Assembly (NCBI GenBank): GCA_009929525.1
Contig: SAAH01000013.1
Span: 1-52,598, forward strand
Direction: 5' to 3'
Origin: Clostridia bacterium
GTDB lineage: Bacteria; Bacillota; Clostridia; Lachnospirales; Lachnospiraceae
DNA length: 52,598 bases
How positions within the stretch are numbered: position 1 is the first letter of the stretch; each line of letters opens with the position of its first letter. This document shows positions 33,574 to 42,583 of this stretch, in pieces. The position numbers and the translations under genes are program-made. The notes beneath the pieces were generated by a model that saw only the letters and a list, made by a program, of their open reading frames with translations, was not told the origin of the DNA and did not search any database.

Positions 33574-34689
33574 ATGGAAATGGACAAAGCCCAGTTTGCA
33601 GAAAAACTGAAAGCACTCCTTGAATTAGGAAAAAAGAAAAAGAATGTACTGGAGTATCAGGAGATCAATGACTTTTTTCACGGAACACCATTGAACACAG
33701 AACACATGGATATGATTTTTGAGTATCTGGAGAATAATGGAATCGATGTCCTGCGAATCAATGATAACGAGGAGGATACCCTTCTGGAGTCAGATGACGT
33801 TCCCGCAGAGGAAGAAGAAGTGGACATGGAAACGATCGATCTGTCTGTTCCTGAAGGCGTCAGTATCGAAGATCCAGTGCGTATGTATCTGAAAGAGATT
33901 GGTAAAGTACCGCTGCTGAGTGCAGAAGAAGAGATCGATCTTGCTAAAAGGATGGAAGCTGGAGATGAGTTTGCCAAGAAGAGACTGGCAGAAGCCAATC
34001 TTCGTCTGGTTGTCAGCATCGCAAAGAGATATGTTGGCCGCGGGATGCTGTTTCTCGATCTGATCCAGGAAGGAAATCTTGGACTGATCAAAGCCGTTGA
34101 AAAGTTTGATTATACAAAGGGATATAAGTTTAGTACGTATGCTACATGGTGGATCCGTCAGGCTATCACCAGAGCAATCGCCGATCAGGCCAGAACGATC
34201 CGTATCCCTGTCCATATGGTTGAGACCATTAATAAACTGATCAGAGTGTCACGTCAGCTGCTTCAGGAGCTTGGCCGTGAACCAACCCCTGAAGAAATTG
34301 CAGAAGAAATGAATATGCCGGTAGAGCGTGTTCGTGAGATTCTGAAGATCTCTCAGGAGCCAGTGTCTTTGGAGACACCGATCGGTGAGGAGGAAGACAG
34401 TCATCTGGGTGACTTTATCCAGGATGATAATGTGCCGGTACCTGCAGATGCAGCCGCTTTCACTCTCTTGAAAGAACAGCTTGTGGAAGTATTAAGCACC
34501 TTGACAGAAAGAGAACAAAAGGTATTAAGACTTCGTTTTGGTCTTGATGATGGAAGAGCCAGAACACTGGAAGAAGTAGGAAAAGTATTCAATGTCACGA
34601 GAGAACGTATCCGTCAGATCGAGGCGAAAGCTCTCAGAAAGCTGCGTCACCCCAGCCGCAGCCGTAAGCTGAAGGATTATCTGGATTAA
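33574..34689 (+). CDS. rpoD: Primary RNA polymerase sigma factor
   Basis: The 371-aa protein has region 1.1 ([17 protein letters not shown]), region 1.2 ([17 protein letters not shown]), region 2 ([36 protein letters not shown]), region 3 ([20 protein letters not shown]) and region 4 ([35 protein letters not shown]). It directs housekeeping transcription. The stop codon TAA overlaps the trmK ATG by one base. Its region 1.1 is mirrored in the sigma-like protein at 49.7 kb. Confidence 0.97.
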   Translation: MEMDKAQFAEKLKALLELGKKKKNVLEYQEINDFFHGTPLNTEHMDMIFEYLENNGIDVLRINDNEEDTLLESDDVPAEEEEVDMETIDLSVPEGVSIEDPVRMYLKEIGKVPLLSAEEEIDLAKRMEAGDEFAKKRLAEANLRLVVSIAKRYVGRGMLFLDLIQEGNLGLIKAVEKFDYTKGYKFSTYATWWIRQAITRAIADQARTIRIPVHMVETINKLIRVSRQLLQELGREPTPEEIAEEMNMPVERVREILKISQEPVSLETPIGEEEDSHLGDFIQDDNVPVPADAAAFTLLKEQLVEVLSTLTEREQKVLRLRFGLDDGRARTLEEVGKVFNVTRERIRQIEAKALRKLRHPSRSRKLKDYLD

Positions 34690-35408
34690 TGAAATTATCC
34701 AGACGTCTCCGGATGAATGCCTCTTTTGTGACACCGGGGAACCGGCTGGCCGATGTGGGGACAGATCATGGTTATATTCCTATTACCCTCGTGCAGGAAA
34801 AAACGATTCCTTTCGCACTGGCAATGGATGTAAATGATGGCCCTCTCATGCGGGCAAAAGAACATATCGGGGAATTCCAGCTGGAATCCTGTATACATAC
34901 CCGCCTCTCTGATGGTGTGCAGTCTCTGCAGCCCGGGGAGGCGGATTCTGTCTTGATCGCAGGAATGGGAGGAGCACTCACGGTGAAGATATTAAGTGAG
35001 GGAGAAGATGTTCTTAGGACTGTCAAAGAAATCATTCTCCAGCCGCAGTCAGAGATTGAAAAAGTTCGTCATTATCTGGAGCAGACAGGATATGATATTA
35101 CAAAAGAGGATATGGTTTTTGAAGATGGAAAGTATTATCCGGTCATGAAGGCGGAATCTGGGGAGATGCACTATGACCGTGAGATTTTCTATATGTATGG
35201 AAAATTATTGCTGGATGAAAAACATCCGGTACTAAAGCAATATCTGGAGGATCGGATGAATATATGCCGAAAGATCCTGGAAAAGCTGGACTGTGAGGCC
35301 CAACAGGAAGAACGGATGAAAAACCGGATCAGGGAAATTAAAGCTGAGATGGAATACATCAGGGAAGCATATTTATATATGGGATACGAGACAAATACAT
35401 CTGTATAA
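34689..35408 (+). CDS. trmK: tRNA (adenine(22)-N1)-methyltransferase
   Basis: The 239-aa protein has the class I methyltransferase SAM site (LADVGTDHGYIPI) followed by LIAGMGGALTVKIL and the family phrase EIILQPQSEIEKVRHYL, then a C-terminal coiled region. TrmK methylates A22 in some bacterial tRNAs. The start overlaps the rpoD stop by one base. Conserved position after rpoD in Firmicutes supports the assignment. Confidence 0.9.
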   Translation: MKLSRRLRMNASFVTPGNRLADVGTDHGYIPITLVQEKTIPFALAMDVNDGPLMRAKEHIGEFQLESCIHTRLSDGVQSLQPGEADSVLIAGMGGALTVKILSEGEDVLRTVKEIILQPQSEIEKVRHYLEQTGYDITKEDMVFEDGKYYPVMKAESGEMHYDREIFYMYGKLLLDEKHPVLKQYLEDRMNICRKILEKLDCEAQQEERMKNRIREIKAEMEYIREAYLYMGYETNTSV

Positions 35409-35483
35409 CTGCAGAAAACAGGTAACTATGCTTACCTTACAGCAGGCAGTTGTGCAGGAGAGGTTTACAAGGAGGAGACAGGT

Positions 35484-36260
35484 ATGATCTGTAAAGAAAT
35501 AATGGAAGGTCTTGAGAAAAGATGGAATCCGGGCTATGCACTTTCCTGGGATAACGTGGGTCTTTTAGTTGGCCGGGAAGAAAAAGAGGTTCACAGAATC
35601 TTTACAGCACTGGATGTTACAGAGGAGACTCTTGAACAGGCGATCGCATTTCATGCAGATATGATGATCACCCATCATCCGCTTTTGTTTTCGCCGGTAA
35701 AAAAAATCAATTCCTCTGACTTTATGGGAAGACGGCTTATCAGGATGATCCAAAATGATCTGTGTTACTATGCGATGCATACAAACTTTGATGTGATGGG
35801 AATGGCAGCACTGAATGAAGAATGTCTGGAACTTAAAGATGCCAGTGTATTGGAAGTAACATCGGAAGTGGCAGAGGAAGGCATCGGCAGGATCGGAATG
35901 CTGGAAAAGGAAATGACTCTGGAAGAATTTGCATCAAAGGTGAAACACAGCTTTTCGATTCCTGATGTGCGGGTGTATGGCGATATGAAAAAGCCTATCA
36001 TGCGGGCGGCTGTGAGCAGCGGTTCGGGAAGAAGCATGGTGTCTGCGGCTCGGGAAAAGGGAGCGGATGTGCTGGTGACAGGTGATATTGACTATCATTC
36101 CGGAATTGATGCGGTGGCTTCCGGTCTGGCGATCATCGATGCGGGACATTATGGGACAGAGTATTGCTTTATTGAATATATGAGTAAGGAACTTAAACAG
36201 ATGTTTCCTGCACTTGAGGTTGGAGGAGCAAGAGTGAAACATCCTTACTGTGTCTTGTAA
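35484..36260 (+). CDS. Nif3-like dinuclear metal-center protein
   Basis: The 258-aa protein has the Nif3/YqfO motifs that hold two metals: DMMITHHPLLFSPVKKI, a central MHTNFDVM, and GDIDYHSGIDA with GHYGTE near the end. Members bind metals in a toroidal hexamer; suggested roles include GTP cyclohydrolase I type 2 activity and stress functions, none settled. GGAGGAG lies eight bases before the ATG. It belongs to the rpoD-trmK-nif3 group conserved in Firmicutes. Confidence 0.9.
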   Translation: MICKEIMEGLEKRWNPGYALSWDNVGLLVGREEKEVHRIFTALDVTEETLEQAIAFHADMMITHHPLLFSPVKKINSSDFMGRRLIRMIQNDLCYYAMHTNFDVMGMAALNEECLELKDASVLEVTSEVAEEGIGRIGMLEKEMTLEEFASKVKHSFSIPDVRVYGDMKKPIMRAAVSSGSGRSMVSAAREKGADVLVTGDIDYHSGIDAVASGLAIIDAGHYGTEYCFIEYMSKELKQMFPALEVGGARVKHPYCVL

Positions 36261-36271
36261 AGGAGGCAAAA

Positions 36272-37939
36272 ATGGAAAGAAAGATGTGCAAGGTTACGAT
36301 CTGTAACGAGACGCGGGAGTATCCGGAAGGAACTCCTTATGGTGAGATCGTGAAAGATTTTGAAGGCGGGGCAAAGTATCCGGTTGTGCTTGTCATGGTG
36401 GAAGGCAAACTTCGGGAACTGCATAAGCGGTTACATCGGGACTGTGAGGTATCGATGATCACGGTGGCGGATGGAATCGGTCATAAAACTTATAAAAGAA
36501 GTATGAACCTGCTCCTGCTCAAGTCCATTTATCATGTGGCAGGTCACGACAAGATTCGAAAAATCGTCCTTCATTTCACTGTGGGAGATGGCTTTTATTA
36601 TACGATCGCTGGAAATGTGGAGATCAATGACGGATTTTTAGGTGAAGTGGAAGCGTATATGCATCGGCTGGTGGAGAAAAAAGCTCCTGTGATGAAACGC
36701 AGTATTTCTACAGCATCTGCAATCGAACTGTTCCATAAGTATGAAATGTTTGACAAAGAAAAATTATTTAAATACAGAAGAGTCTCCAGTGTGAATATCT
36801 ACAGTCTGGAAGAATTTGAGGACTATTTTTATGGGTATATGGTATGGCACACCGGATATCTGAAGTATTTCAAATTATATAAGTATGACGATGGATTTGT
36901 CCTTCAGATGCCAAATCAGAAAAACCCGGAAGTTTTGCCGCCGTTTACAGATTCCCCCAAGATATTTAATGTACAAAAAGAAGCTGAAAAATGGGGAGAA
37001 ATGATGGGTGCGTCTGTGGTTGGAGAACTGAATGAAAAAGTTTCCAGAGGGGATGTGAAAGATCTGATCCTGATCTCGGAGGTTTTGCAGGAGGGAAGGA
37101 TCTCTAAAATTGCAGAACAGATCACTCAGAGAAAAGATATAAAGTTTGTTATGATCGCTGGTCCGTCCTCCTCAGGGAAGACCACGTTTTCTCATCGTCT
37201 GTCGGTACAGCTGGCAGCCCATGGATTAAAACCTCATCCTATCGCAGTGGACAATTATTTTGTGAATCGGGAGGATACCCCTCTGGATGAAAATGGTGAT
37301 CATAATTACGAATGTCTGGAAGCGATAGATATAGAACTTTTTAACCGCGATATGAATGCACTTTTGCGGGGCGATAGAGTAGAACTGCCAAGGTTTAATT
37401 TTAAGATCGGACACAGAGAATACAAGGGTGATTTCCTGCAGATGAAGCCGAATGATATTCTGGTCATAGAAGGGATACACGGTCTTAATGATAAGATGAG
37501 TTATTCACTTCCAAAGGAAAGTAAGTTCAAGATATATATCAGTGCATTGACACAGCTGAATATCGATGAACACAACCGGATACCTACAACCGATGGACGG
37601 ATGATCCGCCGGATGGTGAGAGATAACCGGACCCGGGGAACGAGTGCAAAAGAGACGATCGCTATGTGGCCTTCCGTAAGAAGAGGGGAAGATGTCAATA
37701 TATTCCCTTATCAGGAGGAGGCAGATGTGATGTTTAATTCAGCACTGCTTTACGAACTTGCAGCTTTAAAACTCTATGCGGAACCTCTGCTTTTCCAGAT
37801 CGAGAAGGACGAACCGGAGTATTATGAAGCAAAGAGACTGTTAAAATTCTTGGATTATTTTGTGGGTATTCCGAGTGAAGACATTCCCCATAATTCGATA
37901 TTGAGAGAATTTGTCGGGGGGAGCTGCTTTGAGGTGTAG
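36272..37939 (+). CDS. Nucleoside kinase (TGS domain plus uridine-kinase-like domain)
   Basis: The 555-aa protein starts with a TGS-like domain (residues 5-65, ETREYPEGTPYGEIVKDF) and a segment related to the threonyl-tRNA synthetase editing region, then a P-loop kinase domain with Walker A AGPSSSGKTTFSHRL near 295 and the phosphoribulokinase/uridine kinase pattern DNYFVNRED and LVIEGIHGLNDKM. It probably phosphorylates nucleosides, but the substrate is not established for this architecture. GGAGG lies seven bases before the ATG and 11 nt separate it from the nif3-like stop. Confidence 0.9.
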   Translation: MERKMCKVTICNETREYPEGTPYGEIVKDFEGGAKYPVVLVMVEGKLRELHKRLHRDCEVSMITVADGIGHKTYKRSMNLLLLKSIYHVAGHDKIRKIVLHFTVGDGFYYTIAGNVEINDGFLGEVEAYMHRLVEKKAPVMKRSISTASAIELFHKYEMFDKEKLFKYRRVSSVNIYSLEEFEDYFYGYMVWHTGYLKYFKLYKYDDGFVLQMPNQKNPEVLPPFTDSPKIFNVQKEAEKWGEMMGASVVGELNEKVSRGDVKDLILISEVLQEGRISKIAEQITQRKDIKFVMIAGPSSSGKTTFSHRLSVQLAAHGLKPHPIAVDNYFVNREDTPLDENGDHNYECLEAIDIELFNRDMNALLRGDRVELPRFNFKIGHREYKGDFLQMKPNDILVIEGIHGLNDKMSYSLPKESKFKIYISALTQLNIDEHNRIPTTDGRMIRRMVRDNRTRGTSAKETIAMWPSVRRGEDVNIFPYQEEADVMFNSALLYELAALKLYAEPLLFQIEKDEPEYYEAKRLLKFLDYFVGIPSEDIPHNSILREFVGGSCFEV

Positions 37940-38010
37940 TTGTGTTATGGCGCACGCAGTGAACAGTAACGGGGTCCTCGATGACAGTTTTGATAGCTGA
38001 GAATATTGAT

Positions 38011-38039
38011 TTGACGGAAGGTTGAGGTTATGTTAGAAT
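38011..38039 (+). promoter_or_regulatory. rnpB promoter
   Basis: TTGACG at 38011-38016, 17-nt spacer, TAGAAT at 38034-38039. Initiation 6-8 nt later coincides with the 5' strand of RNase P helix P1. Confidence 0.8.
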
Positions 38040-38043
38040 AGTG

Positions 38044-38405
38044 CGGTAAGTAGAATAAATGGTCGCGGCTGACATTGCCGAAAGGTGTCAGGTGAGGAAA
38101 GTCCGGGCTTCGCAGAGCAGGATGCCGGATAACGTCCGGTGGAGGTGACTCCAAGGCCAGTGCAACAGAAATATACCGCTTGGGTGATGCAGCGTAATGC
38201 TGTAGTTCATGTGAGTAAGGGTGGAAAGGCAGTGTAAGAGACTACCGCTTTCACGGTAACGTGAAGGGTCCATGTAAACCCCATCCGAAGCAAGACCGAA
38301 TAAAAACGATGCGGCTGCTCGTCGCGTTTTTAGGTGGGTCGCTTAAGCCTGCTGGCAACAGTAGGATTAGATAGATGACCATTCAAGACATAACCCGGCT
38401 TATCG
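38044..38405 (+). ncRNA. rnpB: RNase P RNA, class A-like
   Basis: Hallmark segments occur in order: GAGGAAAGTCCGGGC (P4 5' strand region), CCAGTGCAACAGAAA, AGGGTGGAAAGGC, CCGAAGCAAGACCGA, GGTGGGTCGCTTAAG, AGATAGATGACCAT and the closing ACATAACCCGGCTTA. CGGTAAG at 38044 pairs with CTTATCG at 38399-38405 to form P1, fixing both ends at about 362 nt. The RNA is the catalytic part of the enzyme that trims tRNA 5' ends. Confidence 0.96.
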
Positions 38406-38430
38406 TTCTGCTTATCAAATGAAGCAATGG

Positions 38431-38460
38431 CTGCGGAACCGTGGGTTCCGCAGTTTTTTT
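38431..38460 (+). terminator. rnpB terminator
   Basis: CTGCGGAACC pairs with GGTTCCGCAG across a GTG loop, followed by seven T. Confidence 0.92.
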
Positions 38461-38493
38461 CGTATCGGAGAAAACAGATCCTATGATATAAAA

Positions 38494-38527
38494 ATGCTCT
38501 GCGGGGATCGCATTGCGGCGAAGAATA
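38494..38527. repeat. Intergenic repeat, copy 2 (CGCATTGCGGCG core)
   Basis: The core at 38509-38520 is identical to 24015-24026. Here it ends 8-10 nt before the ribosome site of maf. Confidence 0.45.
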
Positions 38528-38540
38528 GAGAGGTTTGATG

Positions 38541-39152
38541 ATGAAAAAAATCATATTGGCATCCCAGTCGCCGAGAAGAAGAGAACTTCTGTCCCAGATC
38601 GGGTTGGAGTTTTTTGTTTGTCCAAGTGGGATGGAGGAAAAGATTTCCAGTGACATTCCGGTAGAGGTGGTGAAAGAACTATCTTTACAGAAGGCACAGG
38701 ACATATTTGAAAAGATAGACGAACGACATACTGCAAAAGAAGAATCCATTGGTGATCTTAAAAGTGAAGATGCACTGGTGATCGGTGCAGATACGATCGT
38801 CGTATTTGATGGAAAGATGTTGGGAAAACCCAGGGATAGGGAAGATGCCGTCCGGATGCTTTCTATGCTGCAGGGAAAAACCCATAGTGTATACACAGGG
38901 GTAACTTTATTAACAAAGGAAACCCGTGTCACATTTGCAGAGGAGACGAAGGTGATGATGTATCCCATGAGCCAGGAAGAAATCTCATGGTATGTTGATA
39001 CAAAGGAGCCGATGGACAAGGCAGGAGCATACGGGATCCAGGGTTTTTGTGCCCGTTTTATCCAGAAAATTGATGGAGATTACAATACAGTTGTAGGACT
39101 TCCGGTGGGGAGGATTTATCAGGAATTGAAAAATATAGGAGGAATCCTGTAA
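38541..39152 (+). CDS. maf: Maf-family nucleotide pyrophosphatase
   Basis: The ~203-aa protein has the Maf signature ASQSPRRRELLSQIG at the N-terminus and VIGADTIVVFDGKMLGKPRD, with the substrate-contacting Arg, Lys and Asp residues, plus GAYGIQGFCARFIQKIDGDYNTVVGLP near the end. Maf proteins hydrolyse (d)TTP, UTP or modified nucleotides and influence septation. GAGAGG precedes the start; ATG 38538 and TTG 38535 are adjacent alternatives. Its stop overlaps the next ATG by one base. Confidence 0.93.
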   Translation: MKKIILASQSPRRRELLSQIGLEFFVCPSGMEEKISSDIPVEVVKELSLQKAQDIFEKIDERHTAKEESIGDLKSEDALVIGADTIVVFDGKMLGKPRDREDAVRMLSMLQGKTHSVYTGVTLLTKETRVTFAEETKVMMYPMSQEEISWYVDTKEPMDKAGAYGIQGFCARFIQKIDGDYNTVVGLPVGRIYQELKNIGGIL

Positions 39153-39574
39153 TGGAAGAAGAGTATCAAGGATACGAGCATCGGGTACAATATTATGAGA
39201 CAGACCAGATGGGATGTGTGCACCATTCCAATTATATCCGATGGTTTGAAGAAGTAAGAACAGATTATCTGGCATTTTTGGGAATGGATTATGACAGGAT
39301 GGAGGCCGCCGGTATCTTAAGTCCGGTGCTTACCATAGATGCAGAGTACAAGAATATGACCCGCTACGGCGAGACGGTATCGATTCAGGTAAGGATAAAG
39401 GAATATAATGGAATCAGGATCCGGATCGGGTACGAAGTTTTTGGGAAAAAGGATGGGATCCTGCGGTGTGCAGGAGAAAGCAGCCATTGTTTCCTGAACC
39501 GGGCGGGACGGCCTGTATCTCTGAAAAAAGTGCATCCAGAGTGGGATGCAAGACTACGAAGCGAAGCAAAATGA
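39152..39574 (+). CDS. Hotdog-fold acyl-CoA thioesterase (4HBT/YbgC type)
   Basis: The 140-aa protein has the YbgC-type active-site pattern YYETDQMGCVHHSNYIRWFE, with the catalytic Asp and a following hotdog fold (YGETVSIQVRIKEY, CAGESSHCFLN). Members hydrolyse short acyl-CoA or 4-hydroxybenzoyl-CoA. One-base overlap with maf shows translational coupling. The physiological acyl group is not evident. Confidence 0.88.
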   Translation: MEEEYQGYEHRVQYYETDQMGCVHHSNYIRWFEEVRTDYLAFLGMDYDRMEAAGILSPVLTIDAEYKNMTRYGETVSIQVRIKEYNGIRIRIGYEVFGKKDGILRCAGESSHCFLNRAGRPVSLKKVHPEWDARLRSEAK

Positions 39575-39591
39575 AAAACGGAGGATGAATG

Positions 39592-41781
39592 ATGGCGATT
39601 TTATTTGACGAGAAGAAAAAACTGTTTACTTTATCAACTCGAAACACCACCTATCAGATGAAAGTGGATATGTTTGGTGTTTTGAACCATATCTATTATG
39701 GAGAGAAAGTTGGACAAGAGGACATGAGCTATCTGCTGGATTATAGAGACAGCGGTTTTTCAGGAAATTTATATGAGGCTGAGAATCAAAGAGAATATTC
39801 TCTTGATACCCGTCCTCAGGAGTATTCAACAAATGGAGTTGGTGATTATCGCATCAACAGCGTAAGTGTTATCAATCCAGACGGCACCGATGCGGTTGAC
39901 ATGCGTTATGTGAGTTATGAGATAGTAAAAGGAAAATACAGTATCCCTGGAATGCCGGCATTATATGGGGATGAAAAGGATGCTGAGACTTTGGCTATTA
40001 CTGTAAAGGATGCAGTGACAGGACTTGAGGCAGTTCTTTTTTATAGTGTTTGGGAAGAAAGAGATATTATTACCCGCTGCGTGAAGTTCAAAAACAGCAG
40101 TAATGAAACGATCGTACTGAAAAAAGCAGCTTCCATGAATCTGGATCTGATGAGAGGTGACTGGCAGCTGGTGCATTTTCACGGAAGACATTGCATGGAA
40201 CGTCAGATGGAGAGAGTACCGGTGATCAACGGAAGAATGTCTATCGAGAGTGTGCGTGGAGCTTCCAGCCATCACCATAATCCATTTACGATTCTTTGTG
40301 CGGGCGAGACGACAGAAGAGTTCGGACCTTGCTATGGAACCGCTTTGGTATACAGCGGTAACTTTGCTGTAGAAGTTGAAAAAGATCAGATGGGGCAGAC
40401 ACGCCTGACAGCAGGTATCAGTACAGAAAGATTCAGCTGGGAACTGAAGACCGGTGAAGAGTTCTATACACCGGAAGCTGTTATGACTTTCAGCAGTGAA
40501 GGATTTGGAAAAATGAGTTCCAACTTCCATCACACATTCAGAGAGCATCTTTGCAGAGGAAAATATGTACATGAGAGAAGACCTGTTCTTATCAACAACT
40601 GGGAAGCTACTTATTTTACCTTTGATAATGAAAAGATCATTTCTATCGCAGAAGGTGCAGCAAAACTTGGTGTAGAGATGTTGGTTCTTGACGATGGATG
40701 GTTTGGAAAACGAGACGATGACCTCAGTGGCCTCGGTGACTGGATCGTAAATACAGAGAAACTGAAAGGTGGATTAAAACCGATCGCAGACGGGATCAAT
40801 GCCCTTGGAATGAAATTTGGTCTCTGGTTCGAGCCGGAATGTATCTCAGAAGACAGTGACCTTTATCGTGCACATCCAGACTGGGCGATCCAGATTCCAG
40901 GACGCAAACCAAGCAGAAGCCGCTATCAGCTGATCCTGGATATGTCAAGAGAAGATGTACGGGAATATCTTTTCAAGAAAATGACTCAGGTTCTGGACAG
41001 CGCCAATATCGAATATGTAAAATGGGATATGAACCGTCATATCAGTGATGTCTATAGTGCAAAACTCCCGAAAGAACGTCAGGGTGAAGTGTGCCATCGC
41101 TATATGCTGGGCTTATATGAGCTGCTTGAAAAACTGGTCACACGTTATCCGGATATCCTGTGGGAGGGCTGCAGCGGAGGCGGTGGACGATTCGACCTTG
41201 GTATGCTTTACTATTCCCCACAGATCTGGTGCAGTGATGATACAGATGCAGTGGAGCGTGTGAAGATCCAATATGGTACCTCATTTGCTTACCCGATATC
41301 TACGGTTGGTTCCCATGTATCTGCAGTTCCGAACCATCAGACAGGAAGAAACACCCTGCTTGAGACAAGAGGAAATGTAGCCATGGCAGGAAGCTTCGGC
41401 TATGAGCTGGATCTGAACCTTTTGTCCGATGAGGAAAAAGAGGAAGTAAAAGAGCAGATCAAGAAATTCAAAAAATATTATACACTTACCCATGAGGGTG
41501 AATATTATCGTTTGACGAACCCATTTGAGAATCATCTTTATGCAGCATGGGAATTCGTTGCACCAGATCAGAGCGAAGCACTGATCCATGGTGTTCAGAC
41601 AATGGCTCAGCCAAACAGCCCATCTCAGAATATCCCGGTTAAGGGATTGGATCCTGAGAAAATGTATGAAGTAAATGGAAGCTTGGTGAGATCAGGCCGG
41701 GCTCTTATGGCCGGAGGATTGAATCTGCCTCGACAGGAGGGGGATTATCTGCCGGTGGAGTTTTACATTAAGGAAGTTTAA
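39592..41781 (+). CDS. GH36 alpha-galactosidase
   Basis: The 729-aa protein has the GH36 layout: N-terminal beta-supersandwich (to ~330), a TIM barrel with LVLDDGWFGKRDDDLSGLGDW, KFGLWFEPE, the nucleophile Asp in YVKWDMNRH (about residue 478), the acid/base Asp in WCSDDTDAVER (about 549) and CSGGGGRFDLGML between them, and a C-terminal beta domain. It cleaves terminal alpha-galactose from raffinose-type sugars or melibiose. No signal peptide, so cytoplasmic. GGAGG lies seven bases before ATG 39592; ATG 39589 is equally in frame. A second, mechanistically different alpha-galactosidase lies 800 nt downstream. Confidence 0.94.
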   Translation: MAILFDEKKKLFTLSTRNTTYQMKVDMFGVLNHIYYGEKVGQEDMSYLLDYRDSGFSGNLYEAENQREYSLDTRPQEYSTNGVGDYRINSVSVINPDGTDAVDMRYVSYEIVKGKYSIPGMPALYGDEKDAETLAITVKDAVTGLEAVLFYSVWEERDIITRCVKFKNSSNETIVLKKAASMNLDLMRGDWQLVHFHGRHCMERQMERVPVINGRMSIESVRGASSHHHNPFTILCAGETTEEFGPCYGTALVYSGNFAVEVEKDQMGQTRLTAGISTERFSWELKTGEEFYTPEAVMTFSSEGFGKMSSNFHHTFREHLCRGKYVHERRPVLINNWEATYFTFDNEKIISIAEGAAKLGVEMLVLDDGWFGKRDDDLSGLGDWIVNTEKLKGGLKPIADGINALGMKFGLWFEPECISEDSDLYRAHPDWAIQIPGRKPSRSRYQLILDMSREDVREYLFKKMTQVLDSANIEYVKWDMNRHISDVYSAKLPKERQGEVCHRYMLGLYELLEKLVTRYPDILWEGCSGGGGRFDLGMLYYSPQIWCSDDTDAVERVKIQYGTSFAYPISTVGSHVSAVPNHQTGRNTLLETRGNVAMAGSFGYELDLNLLSDEEKEEVKEQIKKFKKYYTLTHEGEYYRLTNPFENHLYAAWEFVAPDQSEALIHGVQTMAQPNSPSQNIPVKGLDPEKMYEVNGSLVRSGRALMAGGLNLPRQEGDYLPVEFYIKEV

Positions 41782-41811
41782 GGGAGAATGCGGAAGCGGA
41801 CGCGGACGCCC

Positions 41812-42080
41812 TCCAGAGGTGCCAGCCCGGGGATGATGGGTGTGGGAGGAGTGGCGGGGCTTTTCGCTGTGAATATCTAAGTGTGAGAAATGCCGTTTTG
41901 GCGGGAATCGGATATATTCAGCAAGTATGCTTGATGCATACTCGCTTCAGATATCCTTGAGTTGTGCTTTGGAAAGCACAACTCATCCCACCAAAACGGC
42001 ATTTCCCGCACTAAGATATTCATCAGCTCAATCCATGCCACTCCTCCCACACCCATCATCCCCGGGCAGGCACCTCTGGA
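41812..42080 (+). ncRNA. Large structured RNA-like element, copy 1 (unknown family)
   Basis: A closing stem pairs 41812-41855 with 42037-42080 (43 of 44 positions, one A-A mismatch). Inside, TTCGCTGT (41863-41870) faces ATCAGCTC (42022-42029) in an asymmetric loop. P2 pairs 41871-41878 with 42014-42021; P3 pairs 41881-41885/42007-42011 and 41887-41901/41991-42005. A junction follows with two hairpins, one around GTATGC/GCATAC (41925-41941, enclosed by GGATAT/ATATCC 41910-41915/41951-41956) and one around GAGTTGTGC/GCACAACTC (41959-41984). The second copy keeps the same plan. The + strand is favoured because a U-G pair in P3 (41884/42008) would be A-C on the other strand. I cannot assign an Rfam family. 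Confidence 0.65.
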
Positions 42081-42210
42081 AGGCTGGGCGATGACGTGGG
42101 GGAGAGAGAAGAAAAAGGCAAAAAACAAAAGAAAAAGGAAAAAGAGAAGAAGAGTACAAGAGTACAGAAGTAAGACAAACAAGACAAACATAAAGACTAA
42201 CCAACAAACA
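42081..42210. other. Purine-rich spacer between the two structured elements
   Basis: From about 42094 the + strand is nearly all A and G with few C and very few T. No gene, promoter or repeat unit is apparent. Read on the minus strand it is T/C-rich and could aid termination of copy 2. Confidence 0.4.
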
Positions 42211-42474
42211 GCCATCCGCCCGTCCAAGGGCAGGGAAGGTAGGTGGGGTGGCATGAATCGAGCTGATAAAACTCTTAGCGCGAAAATGAGCCCTGAGATT
42301 GGGTGATTTGTGCTTACAAAAGCACAAATCAAGGCCGCCTGAGGTGTGTATGCATCAGCATACACGCCGAATGTGGCCGATCCCAACCTCAGGGCTCATT
42401 TTCACGCCTAGAGTTTTACAGCGAAGATTCCCGCCACCCCACCTACCTTCCCTGCCCTTGGACGGGTGGATGGC
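42211..42474 (-). ncRNA. Large structured RNA-like element, copy 2 (inverted, unknown family)
   Basis: The closing stem pairs 42211-42252 with 42433-42474: 41 Watson-Crick pairs plus one position (42218/42467) that is G-U on the + strand and C-A on the minus. Read on the minus strand it repeats copy 1: TTCGCTGT (42425-42418), ATCAGCTC (42267-42260) and CATGCCAC (42254-42247) are identical, while stems differ by compensatory changes. P2 is AAAACTCT/AGAGTTTT (42268-42275/42410-42417) against GAATATCT/AGATATTC in copy 1; P3 is GAGCCCTGAG/CTCAGGGCTC against GCCGTTTTGG/CCAAAACGGC. The two junction hairpins (TGTGCTT/AAGCACA and GTATGC/GCATAC) are kept. Confidence 0.65.
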
Positions 42475-42543
42475 GTCCCCAAAAAGCAACGAATCAACAA
42501 AACCAGGAAACAAATCGAATAGGAATCCCTCAAAAAACCAAGT

Positions 42544-42571
42544 ATAATACAAACTATCAAAGGTATTTCAA
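42544..42571 (-). promoter_or_regulatory. Candidate minus-strand promoter for copy 2
   Basis: Read leftward: TTGAAA (42571-42566), 16-nt spacer, TATTAT (42549-42544), which would start transcription near 42537, about 60 nt before the structured element. The same AT stretch reads TATAAT (42543-42548) on the + strand and may serve the GH4 gene, but without a good -35. Confidence 0.4.
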
Positions 42572-42583
42572 GGAGGAAAGCAA

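Noticed and set aside
35439-35500. 19-codon frame upstream of the nif3-like gene
   Set aside because: It has no ribosome site and merely spans the real gene's GGAGGAG.
42022-42029. Hammerhead-like CTGATGA string on the reverse strand of copy 1
   Set aside because: The second copy has CTGATAA and the required GAAA and cleavage-site context is missing in both.
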